Assembly: GCA_964016985.1 (NCBI GenBank)
Contig: OZ024834.1
Coordinates: forward strand, 80,739,211 to 80,803,210
Length of the DNA stretch: 64,000 nt
Reading direction: 5' to 3'
Source of the DNA: Anodontia alba
Taxonomy: Eukaryota; Mollusca; Bivalvia; Lucinida; Lucinidae
This document shows, piece by piece, positions 1 to 10,715 of the stretch. Position numbers and translations under genes: made by a program. The notes under the pieces are model-generated. The model was not told the origin of the DNA, made no database searches, and saw only the letters and a program-made list of their open reading frames with translations. Each line of letters opens with the position of its first letter. The stretch's first letter is position 1.

Positions 1-200
1 TACCCTAGCTGTATACATTATAAGGTCCTTTTCTATTTGATGAGGCTCAAGTATTTTTTCTTCATAAAGTTCATATTTCATGGCTGTAGGAGTGTTCAAA
101 CTGTATGGAAATGTCATATGCACAAGTAACAAGGGCACCAGATAAGCTGGGTACCATATTTTCCCTAACTACTCAGGTAGATGGACTTGTTCAAACATTA
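1..200. other. Unannotated AT-rich DNA
   Basis: I see no gene, repeat family or structured element here; it is the flank of the SINE that begins near 201. Confidence 0.5.
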
Positions 201-722
201 GCCAGGCTCCATATAGCAATTAGTAGTGCTTCTGACTCAGACTGTAGATCCAGGGTTTGCCAGTTTGAATCCCAGCTCAGCCACATTACTTTTGTGAAGA
301 TAGATCATGAAATAATTTCTACCGTCATTCTCCCCCTTCTGCTGATTCAAGAAGGGCAGTTGTCAGTTACTGGTCAAAGTATGTGCATTGTACTAATGAA
401 CCCATTAAAGACTGAATAAACTCTCCCACACTATATATTGAAAGAGTTAACCTCAGATTTTAGGTATGTCAGGCTATATGATACAGATATTCCAAAAGAA
501 AAATGGTTGAACTATTTGCAAACAGTAGAGACCCAAATCAGATGCCACAATTCTGCGGCATCTGATCTTACCAGTTACCCGATTATGGGTCTCCAGTCTT
601 CAATGGGTTAATCTATAGAGGACTAAGCCTGCCCAGGAAAAGTGTGAGAAGGTTGTCTGACCAGCTTAAAATGACCTTAACTGTGTTGACTGGGTCATAA
701 ATCTCCAAATCAAAAAAAAAAA
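201..722 (+). mobile_element. SINE-A, tRNA-derived, split by a MITE-2
   Basis: The decayed tRNA-like head has a B-box-like stretch (CCAGTTTGAATCCCA near 265). The body follows with ATCATGAAATAATTTCTACC, then CTGATTCAAGAAGGGCAG. At about 400 the SINE stops inside what should be GGTTAACCGCTTAGAGGAC, and it resumes after 611 with TCTATAGAGGACTAAGCCTG. It ends in an A-rich tail. The gap is filled by a MITE-2, so the two halves are one SINE. One of only two plus-strand SINE-A copies here; old and diverged. Confidence 0.8.
397..611 (-). mobile_element. MITE-2, TTAA-type, inside a SINE
   Basis: The ends are CCCATTAAAGACTGAATA and a right end reading TCTTCAATGGGTTAA. The interior carries the CTCCCACACTATATATTG block and an imperfect palindrome GCAAACAGTAGAGACCC / GATGCCACA / GCGGCATCTGATC. 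The right TTAA is intact and the left one is eroded to TGAA. It lies exactly at the TTAA of the host SINE. Confidence 0.8.
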
Positions 723-940
723 AAAAAATGAACCTGAGTAAACAGTGAAGACCCTGATCAGCCAATCATCCAGTTATTTTTAAGATGCAGGAAGTAGATA
801 TGATCTTGTTCAAAGTTAAAGACATTTACGGTAAGGAGTTACAATGGCTGAATATTTACAGTAAACACAGTATTCCAATATACAATTTTTTTTTTTTTTT
901 TCATTTTTCCAGAATCAAATCATCAATGCCATGCTACAAT
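723..940. other. Repeat debris, A-run and T-run
   Basis: The segment starts in a poly-A run (710-728) and holds half of the shared core (AAACAGTGAAGACCCTGATC), a MITE-6-like TTTACAGTAAA stretch near 855-866, and a T-run at 887-901. No complete element is resolvable. Confidence 0.4.
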
Positions 941-1080
941 TTAACCCTATTCCTGCAGAACCCGGATATACCCTGCCTTTGAATGAAAACAGTGTAGATT
1001 CAGATCAGTTGGCTTCTGAAGAAGCCAACTGATCTGGATCTACACTATTTGTCATTAAGTATGTGAATTTGTGTCTACAA
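941..1080 (+). mobile_element. MITE-1 copy 1, right end lost
   Basis: The left end reads TTAACCCTATTCCTGCAGAA, then CCCGGATATACCCTGCC. The central palindrome GATCAGTTGGCTTCTGAAG/AAGCCAACTGATCTGGATC is complete. The copy breaks off at ATTAAGTATGTGAATT where a SINE-B begins. Confidence 0.85.
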
Positions 1081-1082
1081 GT

Positions 1083-1230
1083 TCTAGCTCTACTTTCTTA
1101 ATGCCGAGCGCCAAGTGAAAGAGCAGCTAGTACCATTTTTAAAGTCTTTGGTATGACCCGGCCAGGGATCAAACCCGCAACCTCTCAGTCAAAAAGTGGA
1201 CGCTCTACCACTGAGCCACTGTGCCGGTCA
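1083..1230 (-). mobile_element. SINE-B with a well-kept tRNA-like head
   Basis: On the minus strand the head (1230 down to 1155) has an A box (TGGCTCAGTGGTAGAGCG) and a B box (GGGTTTGATCCC), closed by GACCGG/CCGGGTC. The following body contains CTTGGCGCTCGGCATTAA, a motif I associate with Meta-type molluscan SINEs (from memory, unverified). The body continues into non-tRNA sequence, so this is a SINE rather than a working tRNA gene. Confidence 0.7.
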
Positions 1231-1362
1231 ACCTACTGATGTGTCTAAGAATTGTCCTATGAGTTGCAAACATCACAGGACATTCTGTGGCATCCGATCT
1301 GAGGTTAAATCGTTTGCTCAGGTTTGTCTCTCCAAATACTCAGGGTAAATACAGTAATTTTA
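1231..1362. mobile_element. MITE-6 relic
   Basis: It contains GATGTGTCTAAGAATTGTCC, a degraded core (GCATCCGATCTGAGG, GTTTGCTCAGG) and the terminal CCAAATACTCAGGGTAAATA followed by CAGTA. This matches the right half of better MITE-6 copies. Confidence 0.55.
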
Positions 1363-1544
1363 TTGGGGAATCCTGAATTACAAGAATGGAAAAGACAGAA
1401 ATGTCAGAAAGTAATTGGAGGTGTGCTACTAATTACTACTGAAATCTACTTTACTGCATTTGACCAGATCAGCCAACACCCTAAGCAGATGAATAAAACC
1501 CTTCATTGATGAGTGACATATTCTACACATAGCATCAGACACGA

Positions 1545-1718
1545 GGGGATATGAACACATTTTTCTTATTTCTCCATCAAAACATATGTTGTGGGTACTC
1601 ATAAGAAGTGCCTTGCCAGTTCTCCATGAAAACATGTTGTGGGTACTCATTAGAAGTGCCTCGGTGTGGCACTTCTAATGAGTACCAAAACATATGTTTT
1701 CGTATTAAAATAAAAATA
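1545..1718. mobile_element. Foldback-5 copy with duplicated left arm
   Basis: The arm TTCTTATTTCTCCATCAAAA plus CATATGTTGTGGGTACTCAT occurs twice in tandem (1563-1610 and 1620-1660) before the inverted arm GGCACTTCTAATGAGTACC. It ends directly against the start of P1. The trailing CTTATCTGGAGCTATG at 3694-3709 may be its displaced outer end. Confidence 0.75.
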
Positions 1719-3656
1719 AGAGGGCCATGATGGCCCTGTAACGCTCACCTGAGCAACATAGCACTTTGAGAGCCTGATCTAGAACTGATCAAGGCAAACA
1801 TTCTGATCAAAGTTCAAAATGATTATAACAAAGTTTTCTGCTGATTTGGCCCGGTGACCTAGTTTTTGATACCACATGACCCAGTTTCGAACTTGACCTA
1901 GAACTCATCAAGACAAACATTTTGTGCAAGATTTATGATGATTGCTTGAAAAATGTGACCCATAGAGTGATAACAAGATTTTACGCTAATTTGGCCAGGT
2001 GACCTAGTATTTGACCCCAGGTGTTCCAGTTTCGAACTTGACCTAGAAATCATCAAGACAAACATTTTGAGCCAGATTCATGATGACTGTTTCAAAAATG
2101 TGACCGCTAGAGTGTTAACAAGGTTTTCTGCTGATTTGGCCTGGTGACCTAGTTTTTGACCCCAAGTGACCCAGTTTCAAATATATCCTAGAACTCATCA
2201 AGACAAACATTTTGAGCAAGATTCATGATAATTGCTTCAAAAATGTGACCGCTAGAGTGTTAACAAGGTTTACTGCTGGTTTAGCCTGGTGACCTAGTTT
2301 TTGATACCACGTGACCCAGTTTCGAACTTGACCTAGAAATCATCAAGACAAACATTTTGAGCAAGATTCATGATGATTGCTTCAAAATTGTGACCGCTAG
2401 AGTGTTAACAAGGTTTTCTGCTAATTTGGCCCGGTGACCTAGTTTTTGACTCCAAGTGACCCAGTTTCGAACTCGACCTATAAATCATCAAGACAAACAT
2501 TTTGAGCAAGATTCATGATGATTGCTTCAAAAATGTGACCGCTAGAGTGTTAACAAGGTTTTCTGCTGATCTGGCCAGGTGACCTAGTTTTTGACCCCAA
2601 GTGACCAAGTTTCGAACTTGACCTAGAAATCATCAAGACAAACATTTTGAGCAAGATTCTAATGATTGCTTAAAAAATGTAACCGCTAGATCGTTAACAA
2701 GGTTTTCTGCTGATTTGGCCCGGTGACCTAGTTTTTGATTCCAAGTGACCCAGTTTCGAACTCGACCTAGAAATCATCAAGACAAACATTTTGAGCAAGA
2801 TTCATGATGGTTGCTTCAAAAATGTGACCGCTAGAGTGTTAACAAGGTTTTCTGCTGATTTGGCCAGGTGACCTAGTTTTTGACCCTAGGTGACCCAGTT
2901 TCGAACTTGACCTAGAATTCATCAAGACAAACATAATGAGCAAGATTCATGATGACTGCTTCAAAAATGTGACCGCTAGAGTGTTAACAAGGTTTTCTGC
3001 TGATCTGGCCCGGTGACCTAATTTTTGACCCCAAGTGACCCAGTTTCGAACTTGACCTAGAAATCATCAAGACAAACATATTGAGCAAGATTCATGATGA
3101 TTGCTTCAAAAATGTGGCTGCTAGAGTGTTAACAAGGTTTTCTGCTGATCTGGCCAGGTGACCTAGTTTTTGACCCCAGGTGACCCAGTTTCGAACTTGA
3201 CCTAGAAATCATCAAGACAAATACATTGAGCAAGATTCATGATGATTGCTTCAAAAATGTGACCGCTAGAGTGTTAACAAGGTTTTCTGCTGATCTGGCC
3301 CGGTGACCTAGTTTTTGACCCCAAGTGACCCAGTTTCGAACTTGACCTAGATTTAATAGAGGCAAACATTTTGAGTAAGTTTTATCAAGATTGGGTCAAA
3401 ACTATGACCCGTAGAGTGTTAACAAGTTTTTCCTTTGATTTGACCTGGTGACCTAGTTTTTGACCCCAAGTAACCCAGTATCGAACTTGACCTAGATTTC
3501 ATAGACGCAAACATTCTGACCAAGTTTCATCAAGATTGGGTCAAAACTGTTACCTCTAGAGTGTTAACAAACTAATTGTTGACGACGAATGACGAAGGAC
3601 GACGGACATAGGGTGATGACAATAGCTCACCCTGAGCTTTTGCTCAGGTGAGCTAA
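1719..3656 (+). mobile_element. P1 element, about 145-bp tandem core (pearl/Helitron-like)
   Basis: The left end is AGAGGGCCATGATGGCCCTG, a hairpin, then GCTCACCTGAGC. The core is about a dozen head-to-tail units with period near 145 bp, judged from recurring GTGTTAACAAGGTTTTCTGC at 2112, 2257, 2402 and 2547. A GACGACGAATGACGAAGGAC stretch leads to the right-end hairpin CTCACCCTGAGC...GCTCAGGTGAG and a terminal CTAA. A hairpin before CTRR suggests a non-autonomous Helitron; tandem cores with an ACGG-like tract recall bivalve pearl elements. No protein is encoded. Confidence 0.75.
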
Positions 3657-4115
3657 AAGTACCACTACTATTTGACTGAAAAAATAAATGCCTTATCTGG
3701 AGCTATGTAAAAAGAATCCAATAACTCGAGAAGTCAACAGTGAATGATTTGTTCATACAGGCTGGGCTTTGCAAACACAAGTTCCATATATGAGTATGGT
3801 CCCTTGTCCTTTAAAATGTCTCACTTAATTCCATCAGAAGTCAGAAAGTATGTCAATTATTCCTTATGTTACAGAATTTCTTGTTAAAATATGGATAAGT
3901 AACCACCGTGAAATTTCAATATAAAGTTTTAATTTTCATTGGAGGAAATCTTTTCGATATAGAAAAGATTTTTTAAAATGCAAGTTTTTAGTCTAAAACA
4001 ACTGAGCCTATTTTAGTAGAGAAACCTGCAAAAGGGTAATTGGTAAACAGTGCAGGCCCGCAGTAGCCTCCCCAACTTAAAGAAAGTGCAAAACTGGCTC
4101 TCGTAGAAAGGTTAA
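3657..4115. other. No gene; minor hairpin
   Basis: The first 50 bases may be the separated end of the Foldback-5 to the left of P1. The rest is AT-rich and unrecognised apart from a short inverted repeat AATCTTTTC/GAAAAGATT near 3945-3972. Confidence 0.45.
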
Positions 4116-4350
4116 ATATATGTGGGCCGTGCCATGCATCTTTCGGCACACATGACTGATGAAGGCCCAGATCAGCCTGCTCATCTGCACAGTCTGCTCA
4201 GGGCCTTCAGTGCATGCTAACAGAATCACTGGATCATACTACAGAAGGTATGAATGGAGAGCAAAGATTATACTTTGCATATGTGCAGGAAGATCTGAAT
4301 CTGCGCATTTTGTGCATGTTCGAAGGCACTTTTTTGCTTGATGCAGGCCA
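4116..4350. repeat. Decayed palindromic repeat with core-like arms
   Basis: GAAGGCCCAGATCAGCCTGC and GTCTGCTCAGGGCCTTC form an imperfect inverted pair at about 4160-4211. The style is that of the hairpin at 49186-49232, flanked by TGGGCC-type sequence. Confidence 0.45.
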
Positions 4351-4468
4351 CATAATGTAAAGTAAAACAACATTCTGGGTAATGAGAGAAGAAGCTCCTT
4401 TTGGGAGGAGGTGGCTGTTGTTGAGAGTGGACTCATAGGTCAAGATAAGAGTGAATATCAGGTGAATA

Positions 4469-4620
4469 GTTTTCTTATTTCTACACAAAAACATGTTGTG
4501 GGCACTCATTATAAGCGCCTAATGAGTACCCACAACATGTTTTCTCCACGAGCTGCTTCTAATGAGTACCCACAACATGTTTTCATGGAGAAATAAGAAA
4601 AACACCAATACTTTTAGACT
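4469..4620. mobile_element. Foldback-5 with repeated right arm
   Basis: One left arm (CTTATTTCTACACAAAAACA, GGGCACTCATTATAAGCGCC) is followed by two copies of the right arm AATGAGTACCCACAACATGT at 4519 and 4560. The copy ends ATGGAGAAATAAGAAAAACA. Confidence 0.75.
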
Positions 4621-4697
4621 GACAATAGAAATATGTCAATACGATACAGATGCCCCCGCCCAGGGGCCATCCTCACCCGGAAACAAGCATTTTGCAA

Positions 4698-6191
4698 ACA
4701 AGAGCTCCGCCAAGCAGGTCATTATACGCCCGTGGCAAGTAATAAGATGATGCACATTAACTGGCTCCTGTATAATTCAGTGCTCCAGATATAAACTGTA
4801 AGTGGAATTACAAAAAAAAAAAAAAAAAAAAGAAATTAAAAAAAAATTCATTGGGGCATAATCTCTGCTGATATTTGGTGAGCTGTAACCTAAGGGTCCA
4901 AGCTGGCCAAGAAATTAAGGGAGAAGTTTGCTGCTTCTAGGGAGAAGTGCTTTCTGATGGAGGACACACCACAGAAGCATGGCTATATTATAAGCTCATA
5001 TGAGCCTTTGGCACACTATTACCTCTAAACAATATGCTGTGAAAAGTTTACAAAAACTTTCAAAGGGGCATAAATCTGCAAATATTTGGTGCACTGTAAC
5101 CTAAAAATAATATGTGCTGCTCCACATCATCATGTAAGTATTTATGAAGTTTCAGCTTGATTGGATGTAAACTGTAGGAGGATTTAGCCGGAAACAAAAA
5201 ATTAATAGAAATTTTCAAAGGGGTTTAACTCTGCTAATATTTGGTGGACTGTAACCTTGAAACAATATGCGCTGCTCCACATCATGGTCTTACTATAAAT
5301 CAAGTTTCAGCTTGATTGGATGTAAACTGTAGGAAGATTTAGCCGGAAACAAAAAATTAATAGACATTTTTGAAGGGGTTTAACTCTGCTAATATTTGGT
5401 GGACTGTAACCTCGAAACAAAATGCGCTGCTCCACATCATAGTCTAACTGTACATGAAGTTTCAGCTTGATTGGATGTAAACTGTAGGCGGATTTAGCCA
5501 TAAACTAAAAATTAATCGAAATTTTCAAAGATGTATAACTCTGCTAATATTTGGTGGACTGTAATCTCGAAATAATATGCGCTGCTCCACATCATGGTCT
5601 AACTATACATGAAGTTTCAGCTTGGTCAGATGTAAACTGTAGGAGTTAGCCAGAAACGAAAAGTCTACTGAAATTTTCAAAGAGGCATAACTCTGCTAAT
5701 ATTTGGTGGACTGTAACCTCGAAACAATATGCGCTGCTCCACATCATGGTCTAACTATACATAAAGTTTCAGCTTCATCGGATGTAAAATGTAGGAGTTA
5801 ACTGGAAATGAAAAGTTTACAGAAATTTTCTAAGGGGCATAACTCTGCAAACATCTGGTGGACTGTAACCCCAAAACAATATGCGCTGTGCCACATCATT
5901 GTCTAACTATATACCAAGTTTCAGCTTGATTGGATGTAAACTGTAGGAGGAGTTAGCCGGAAACGAAAAGTCTATTGAAATTTTCAAAGGGGCATAACTC
6001 TGCAAACATTTGGTGGACTGTAACCCCGAAACAATATGCGCTGCGCCACATCATTGTCTAACTATATACCAAGTTTCAGCTTGATCGTATGTACACTGTA
6101 GGAGGAGTTAGCCAGAAACGAAAAAGTTTACGGACGGACGGACGCCATACCCCGTAACATAATACATCCAGTTTTTTAAACGGGCGTATAA
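4698..6191 (+). mobile_element. P2 element copy 1, about 155-bp tandem core
   Basis: It starts AACAAGAGCTCCGCCAAG, followed by ATTATACGCCCG, and ends at CGGGCGTATAA. ATTATACGCCCG and CGGGCGTATAA are inverted relative to one another. Between them are about eight units with period near 155 bp, keyed on TTTGGTGGACTGTAAC at 5240, 5395 and 5550, then ACGGACGGACGGACGCC. An A-run lies at 4811-4830. It is collinear with the copy at 44357-46038. Confidence 0.75.
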
Positions 6192-6545
6192 AAATGAAGT
6201 TAAAAAAAGGGCCATAACTCCCATAATAATTGGAGGATTTTACACTAAATCGAACTTGACCAATATTTCATAATTAAAACCTGTCTATAAAATATGATTC
6301 CCATACACAAGTTTGTTTAAAAATTTCAAATGGAAACCATTTTTCGTACATAGGGATGGGATGATGAAGTTGTAAAAGGGCTATAACTCTCATAATAATT
6401 GGTGGATTTTACCCTAAATCGATCTTGACCTATATTTTATGATAACATATACATGTGTATTAAATATGAATCCAATACACTAATATTTTCAAAAGAGAGC
6501 GACTGGAAACCATTTTTCATACATATGGACAGGTCTAATGTACAG
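6192..6545 (+). repeat. P8, two units of about 171 bp
   Basis: Two diverged head-to-tail units share CATAACTCCCATAATAATTGG-like starts (about 6212 and 6382) and AAACCATTTTTCRTACATA-like ends. The unit style resembles the cores of P1/P2 but no terminal hairpin was found. Confidence 0.6.
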
Positions 6546-7030
6546 CAGTACTGTATACCCAAACCCCCACCTACACCCCATACACACACCACTTGAAAAT
6601 GGCGGGGGGAGGGGGGGGTGGAGGGGCATAAAAGTCATCTTATCAAGAGCTATGTGACTGTTTGTGCAGGTTCCACTGTAATGCTGTTTCTTAACCTATT
6701 TACATTGAGTGGACCAGTCTATTTGCAACAGCAGGGTGTCCGGTTAGTTTTATTACTAATATGTTTTATAGTAATTCCTGCCCTAAATGCAAAAAGTGTC
6801 TGGTTAGTTTTATTACTACATTTTACACAGAAATTCCTGTATTTAACACAAACAGTGTGGAACCTGATCAGATGTCGCATTCCCTACCATCTGATCTGGA
6901 TCTGCACTGTTTTATTGTTTGCAAAGTGCCTTTTTGGGTGTTTCCAACTTGAAGTGTTAATGTGGGTAAAAAGAGACGATTTCTCATGTCTTATTCTTTT
7001 ACGTGATTGTTAAGCCTTATAACATTCCTC
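6546..7030. repeat. Repeat remnant with shared palindromic core
   Basis: ACAAACAGTGTGGAACCTGATCAGATG and CATCTGATCTGGATCTGC (6848-6921) form the shared MITE core palindrome. A short direct repeat GGTTAGTTTTATTACTA occurs at about 6741 and 6803. The 131-codon open frame spanning this stretch has no recognisable domain and reads through the palindrome, so I do not call a gene. Confidence 0.5.
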
Positions 7031-7034
7031 AGTA

Positions 7035-7225
7035 AATTAGCAGACGACAAATTTGTGAATTTTCCCCCTTTTTCTCAGAAAACAGGACTCAACCATTTCA
7101 GGTGTTTCATCTCATAATGAGAATATATTATGAAATTATATAAAATGTCAAGCCTCATTTTCTTAAAAACAAAATAAATTAAAATGTCACCTGGTGCTCA
7201 ATGCTTAGCACTCTGAGTCAAAATT
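7035..7225. mobile_element. Diverged MITE-3/MITE-4-like relic
   Basis: GCAGACGACAAATTTG, then CTCAGAAAACAGGACTC and AAATGTCAAGCCTCATTTTC, follow the MITE-3/4 order. The inverted centre is badly decayed. Confidence 0.4.
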
Positions 7226-7296
7226 TCAGCAAGCCACAAACAACACCACAATACTATTGTGGGATATAAGTGAAAAACATGTTAGCTAAACAACAG

Positions 7297-7567
7297 TGTT
7301 GTATCAAACAAAAATGTCTAGATTATATATATATAGAAAAATGACCATAATTGGTCAGTTTTCTATATAATCTAGACATTTTTGTTTGGATACAACACTT
7401 CTGGAGTCCACCTTTAAACTGTCTTATATTCGAACCATCTTATAATGAAACATCTTTGCTGAATAACTGTGTTGTATTCAAACAAAAATGTCTAAAATAT
7501 ATCGAAAAATGACCATAACTAGTCATTTTTCTTTATAATCTAGACATTCATGTTTGGATACAACATT
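7297..7567. repeat. Two copies of a small foldback in tandem
   Basis: GTGTTGTATCAAACAAAAAT pairs with ATTTTTGTTTGGATACAAC (7297-7399). A second copy with the same design lies at 7468-7567. Each arm is over 30 nt and the centre is a short AAAATGACCATAAYTRGTCA palindrome. Confidence 0.75.
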
Positions 7568-7590
7568 TTTTGGGGTCCACCTTTAAACTG

Positions 7591-7745
7591 TCCTATGGCC
7601 AAACCGTCTTATATCTGAACCATCTTATACCTAAACCGTCTTGTATCCAAACCATCTTATATCCAAACCATCTCATATCCCAACCATTTTTTTTTTATCA
7701 AAACTGTCTTGTATCCAAACCGTCTTAGTTCTTAACAGTCTTATA
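7591..7745. repeat. Minisatellite, unit about 16 bp
   Basis: Recurring AAACCRTCTTATATCC, with variants such as AAACCGTCTTGTATCC, in about nine imperfect units. It is continuous with looser units from about 7425. Confidence 0.7.
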
Positions 7746-7884
7746 AGGAACATCTTTTATATAATACTTACTGGTTCTGTCTGTTGAGTTACTATGTCAC
7801 CATGTGTTCTCTCATGTTTTTTCCCATCATTCTAAGGTAGCATAATGTTACTGTAATGCCTGAAGAAAATAATATATACAGATG

Positions 7885-8113
7885 ATTATCACCTAGCATG
7901 CTGAGTAAAAAATTCAGCAAACATTTTTATTGTTATTATTATTTTTTTTTTTTTTTTTTTCATATTTTTCAAAGAAAACAGATTTTGACATTTCATGCAA
8001 ACTGTCTCCTTGCATGAAATGTCAAAACCTATTTTGGGGTAAAAATACAAAAAAAAAAAAAAAATCATCAATTTGTCGTCTTCTGAATTTGCCTATAGAG
8101 TGGTAGAGGTTTA
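7885..8113. mobile_element. MITE-3 copy
   Basis: The AGCATGCTGAGTAAAAA end is followed by a T-run, TTTTGACATTTCATGCAAAC / CTCCTTGCATGAAATGTCAA, an A-run and the closing GAGTGGTAGAGGTTTAA. The homopolymers have expanded at matching places in both arms. Confidence 0.8.
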
Positions 8114-8466
8114 ATGACGCTTTCTTTTTTTCAAACAGAACCGGGATTGAGGCAGAGACAGTGTAATTTTGGGGGTGGAGTGAGCCTTGCGTGGGTGAGA
8201 CACAATTACATCATCTTTTGTTATTATATATTGTAATAATAAGTTTTCATCAAGACTTCTGATTTGACACTTACTATGACTATGTTTTGAGATGAACACT
8301 TTGTGGTGACGCTGGAGCTAGCTGTGGTTGATGAGCATTTGGGTACTTTACATCCCTTTAAACATTAGTTAAGTCATATCGAGACAACAATTGATAATGA
8401 AAGGCACTGTATAATGAAGTGCCATAGTCATGAGATTAATTCTGCCTCCAGCAGGATAGAAAACCA
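8114..8466. other. No recognisable feature
   Basis: AT-rich unique-looking DNA. The inverted pair GGCACT/AGTGCC near 8402-8424 is too short to interpret. Confidence 0.5.
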
Positions 8467-8710
8467 GGGCCCAGTTATTTGAAACTAACGATGTCTTAAT
8501 TAAAGTATCATTAAAACTTTGATCACTAAATATGGCGTATACACTAATATTTTTGCTGAAAAAAATGTGAGTAGCTTTTGCATTTGCAAAAGCTACTCAC
8601 ATTTTTTCAGCAAAAATACCTGCGAATTAGATATTGTATTTAGTAGAACAGTTATCATTTTGACCACTAACAAGCTCGTTAAGCTAATGACTCTTTGAAC
8701 AACTGGGCCC
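8467..8710. mobile_element. Foldback with GGGCCCAGTT ends
   Basis: The ends GGGCCCAGTTATTTGAA and TTGAACAACTGGGCCC are inverted. The centre AATGTGAGTAGCTTTTGCAT is a near-perfect palindrome (about 8543-8617) with CTTTTGCATTTGCAAAAG at its middle. A partial copy lies at 49972-50077. Confidence 0.75.
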
Positions 8711-8809
8711 AGGACTTTGTGCTCTGAAGTCAGGAGAACTAACCATGCTTCTAGGTTTGGGTGAGACCATTCGAGTACCATTTTTAAGATTCTCATCAAA
8801 AGCTTCGAC

Positions 8810-8998
8810 TTAATCCTTACCATGTTGAATGAATTAAGATGCCACACCCAATTCTAACTTTCAGCCAATCAGATTAATTGATCCTGGTCGTTGATACAAA
8901 TTAATATACTTAATGACAAACAGTGCAGATCAAGACCAGTTAGAACTGATCTGGATCTACATTGTTTGCAAAGACAGGGCAAATCCGGGTATAGAAGT
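8810..8998 (-). mobile_element. MITE-1 copy 2, right end lost
   Basis: Left end TTAATCCTTACCATGTTGAAT, then AATTAAGATGCCACACCC, TTTCAGCCAATCAGATT and a shortened palindrome. It stops after AATCCGGGTATAG without the CAGCAGGACAAGGG terminus. Confidence 0.75.
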
Positions 8999-9089
8999 TG
9001 CTCTTAAAAAACCCTTTTAGGGGTAGTGCTGGGACTGGGACTGGGGTCTGGGGTTGGGGCTGGATGTGGTAAGAGAGACTTACATTAGT

Positions 9090-9345
9090 TTACCCTTAAT
9101 CTGCTAAGCAAAACTGTAGCAGATTAACATTCCAAAGTTTCTTATGATTTTTCAGAGAAAATAAGACTAGGTATTTCATATGAATCATCTGCTAGGTATA
9201 TGATTCACATGACATGCCAAGCCTTATTTTCTCCGAAAAACAGTTAAATTAAATACTTCAAAATATTGTTGGCTGCAGCTGTGAGTAGTACTTTGATTCA
9301 CATGAACTGTCAAACCTTATTTTCTCTGGCACTTAATGTTTAAAT
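9090..9345. mobile_element. MITE-4 copy plus a partial third arm
   Basis: CAGAGAAAATAAGACTAGG and CATATGAATCATCTGC pair with TGATTCACATGACATGCC and CTTATTTTCTCCG, closing with GGCTGCAGCTGTGAG. An extra arm, GATTCACATGAACTGTCAAA, follows at 9296. Just upstream is a G-rich tract (9027-9065, GGGACTGGGACTGGGG type). Confidence 0.7.
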
Positions 9346-9400
9346 AAAAGCACCGCAAGCATAATGCCCCACCATAGCAATTATTTGTTTATGTATTACA

Positions 9401-10440
9401 GTTATCGTTGTGAAAATGTCTGGAAAGAAAATGACGGAGGGGCAGATAACAATCCTAAACCAGATCTTGATAATATCAATGGACAGATAACAATCCTGAA
9501 GCAGATCTTGATAACATCAATGCATATAGCAAGTTCGGTTAAAAGGCCTTGCTATTTACTCAAGTTATCATCCGGAAATGAAAATATGGGTGTGTCTCGG
9601 GCAGATAACTCCATAAAAATTTGACGAAATTTGCCCATTAGCAATTTCATACCAGATCTCCTTAATATCAATATATATAGCAAGTTTGGTTAAAATCCCT
9701 TGTTATTTACTCAAGTTATCGTCCGGAAACGAAAATATGGGTGTGTCACGGGCAGATAACTCTGTAAAGTTATCGTTGCGAAAATGTCTGGAAAGAAAAT
9801 GACGGAGGGGCAGATAACAATCCTAAACCAGATCTTGATAATATCAATGGACAGATAACAATCCTGAAGCAGATCTTGATAATATCAATGCATATAGCAG
9901 GTTCGGTTAAAAGGCCTTGCTATTTACTAAAGTTATCGTCCGGAAACAAAAATATGGGTGTGTCTCCGGCAGATAACTCCATAAAAATTTGACGAAATTT
10001 GCCCATTAGCAATTCCATACCAGATCTCCTTAATATCAATATATATAGCAAGTTTGGTTAAAATTCCTTGTTATTTACTCAAGTTATCATCCGGTAACGA
10101 AAATATGGGCGTTTCTCGGGCAGATAACTCCATAAAAATTTGACGAAATTTGCCCATTAGCATTCCCAAACCAGATCTCCTTAATGTCAATGCATATAGC
10201 TAATTTGGTTAAAATCCCTTGTTATTTACTCAAGTTACTGTCCGTAAACGAAAATATGGGCGTGTCTTGGGCAGATAACTCCGTAAAAAATTGACGAAAT
10301 TTGCCCATTAGCAATCCCAAACCAGATCTCCACAATATCAATGCACAAACCAAGTTTGGTGACAATCCATTGACGTTTACTCAAGTTATCATCCAGAAAC
10401 GAAGAATGGACGGACCATAATACCCCGCCACTATTCAAAA
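9401..10440 (+). mobile_element. P5 tandem-core element, units of about 151 bp
   Basis: Units recur as CAGATCTCCTTAATATCAAT at 9653, 10021, 10172 and 10323, giving 151-bp spacing inside a 368-bp higher-order duplication (GTTATCGTTGTGAAAATG at 9401 and 9769). GTCCGGAAACGAAAATATGG resembles the unit joins in P2. It ends ATGGACGGACCATAATACCC. The MITE-4-like end GATTGGTACTTTAAGGGTTAA at 10451-10471 follows directly. Confidence 0.7.
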
Positions 10441-10522
10441 TATCGTTGTGATTGGTACTTTAAGGGTTAAGGTAAATAACAACTAAATATTATCTTCTTC
10501 CCTTTATCTCACCTACTCTATG

Positions 10523-10713
10523 TACCGTAAATATTTGGACACATCAAGCCTGAGCAAACAAACAGTGTAGACCCAGACTGCAGCATCTGATCATGGTCTA
10601 CACTCATCCACAAGTTTAAAGACACATCCATAGGGAGTCAATTTGACCTGTATAAATTTTGGACAAGTTGTGTAAGGAGTTAAGGTGTCCCAATATTTAC
10701 AGTAAATATGGTA
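10523..10713. mobile_element. MITE-6, near full length
   Basis: The ends TACCGTAAATATTTGGACAC and AAGGTGTCCCAATATTTACA...GGTA are inverted. The interior has CAAACAGTGTAGACCCAGAC and CTGATCATGGTCTACACT, the shared core. This is the clearest uninterrupted copy here. Confidence 0.75.
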
Positions 10714-10715
10714 GT

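Noticed and set aside
6618..7013. 131-codon hydrophobic open frame
   Set aside because: It crosses a MITE-type palindrome (6848-6921) and a short direct repeat; hydrophobicity comes from T-rich codons. No homology recognised.
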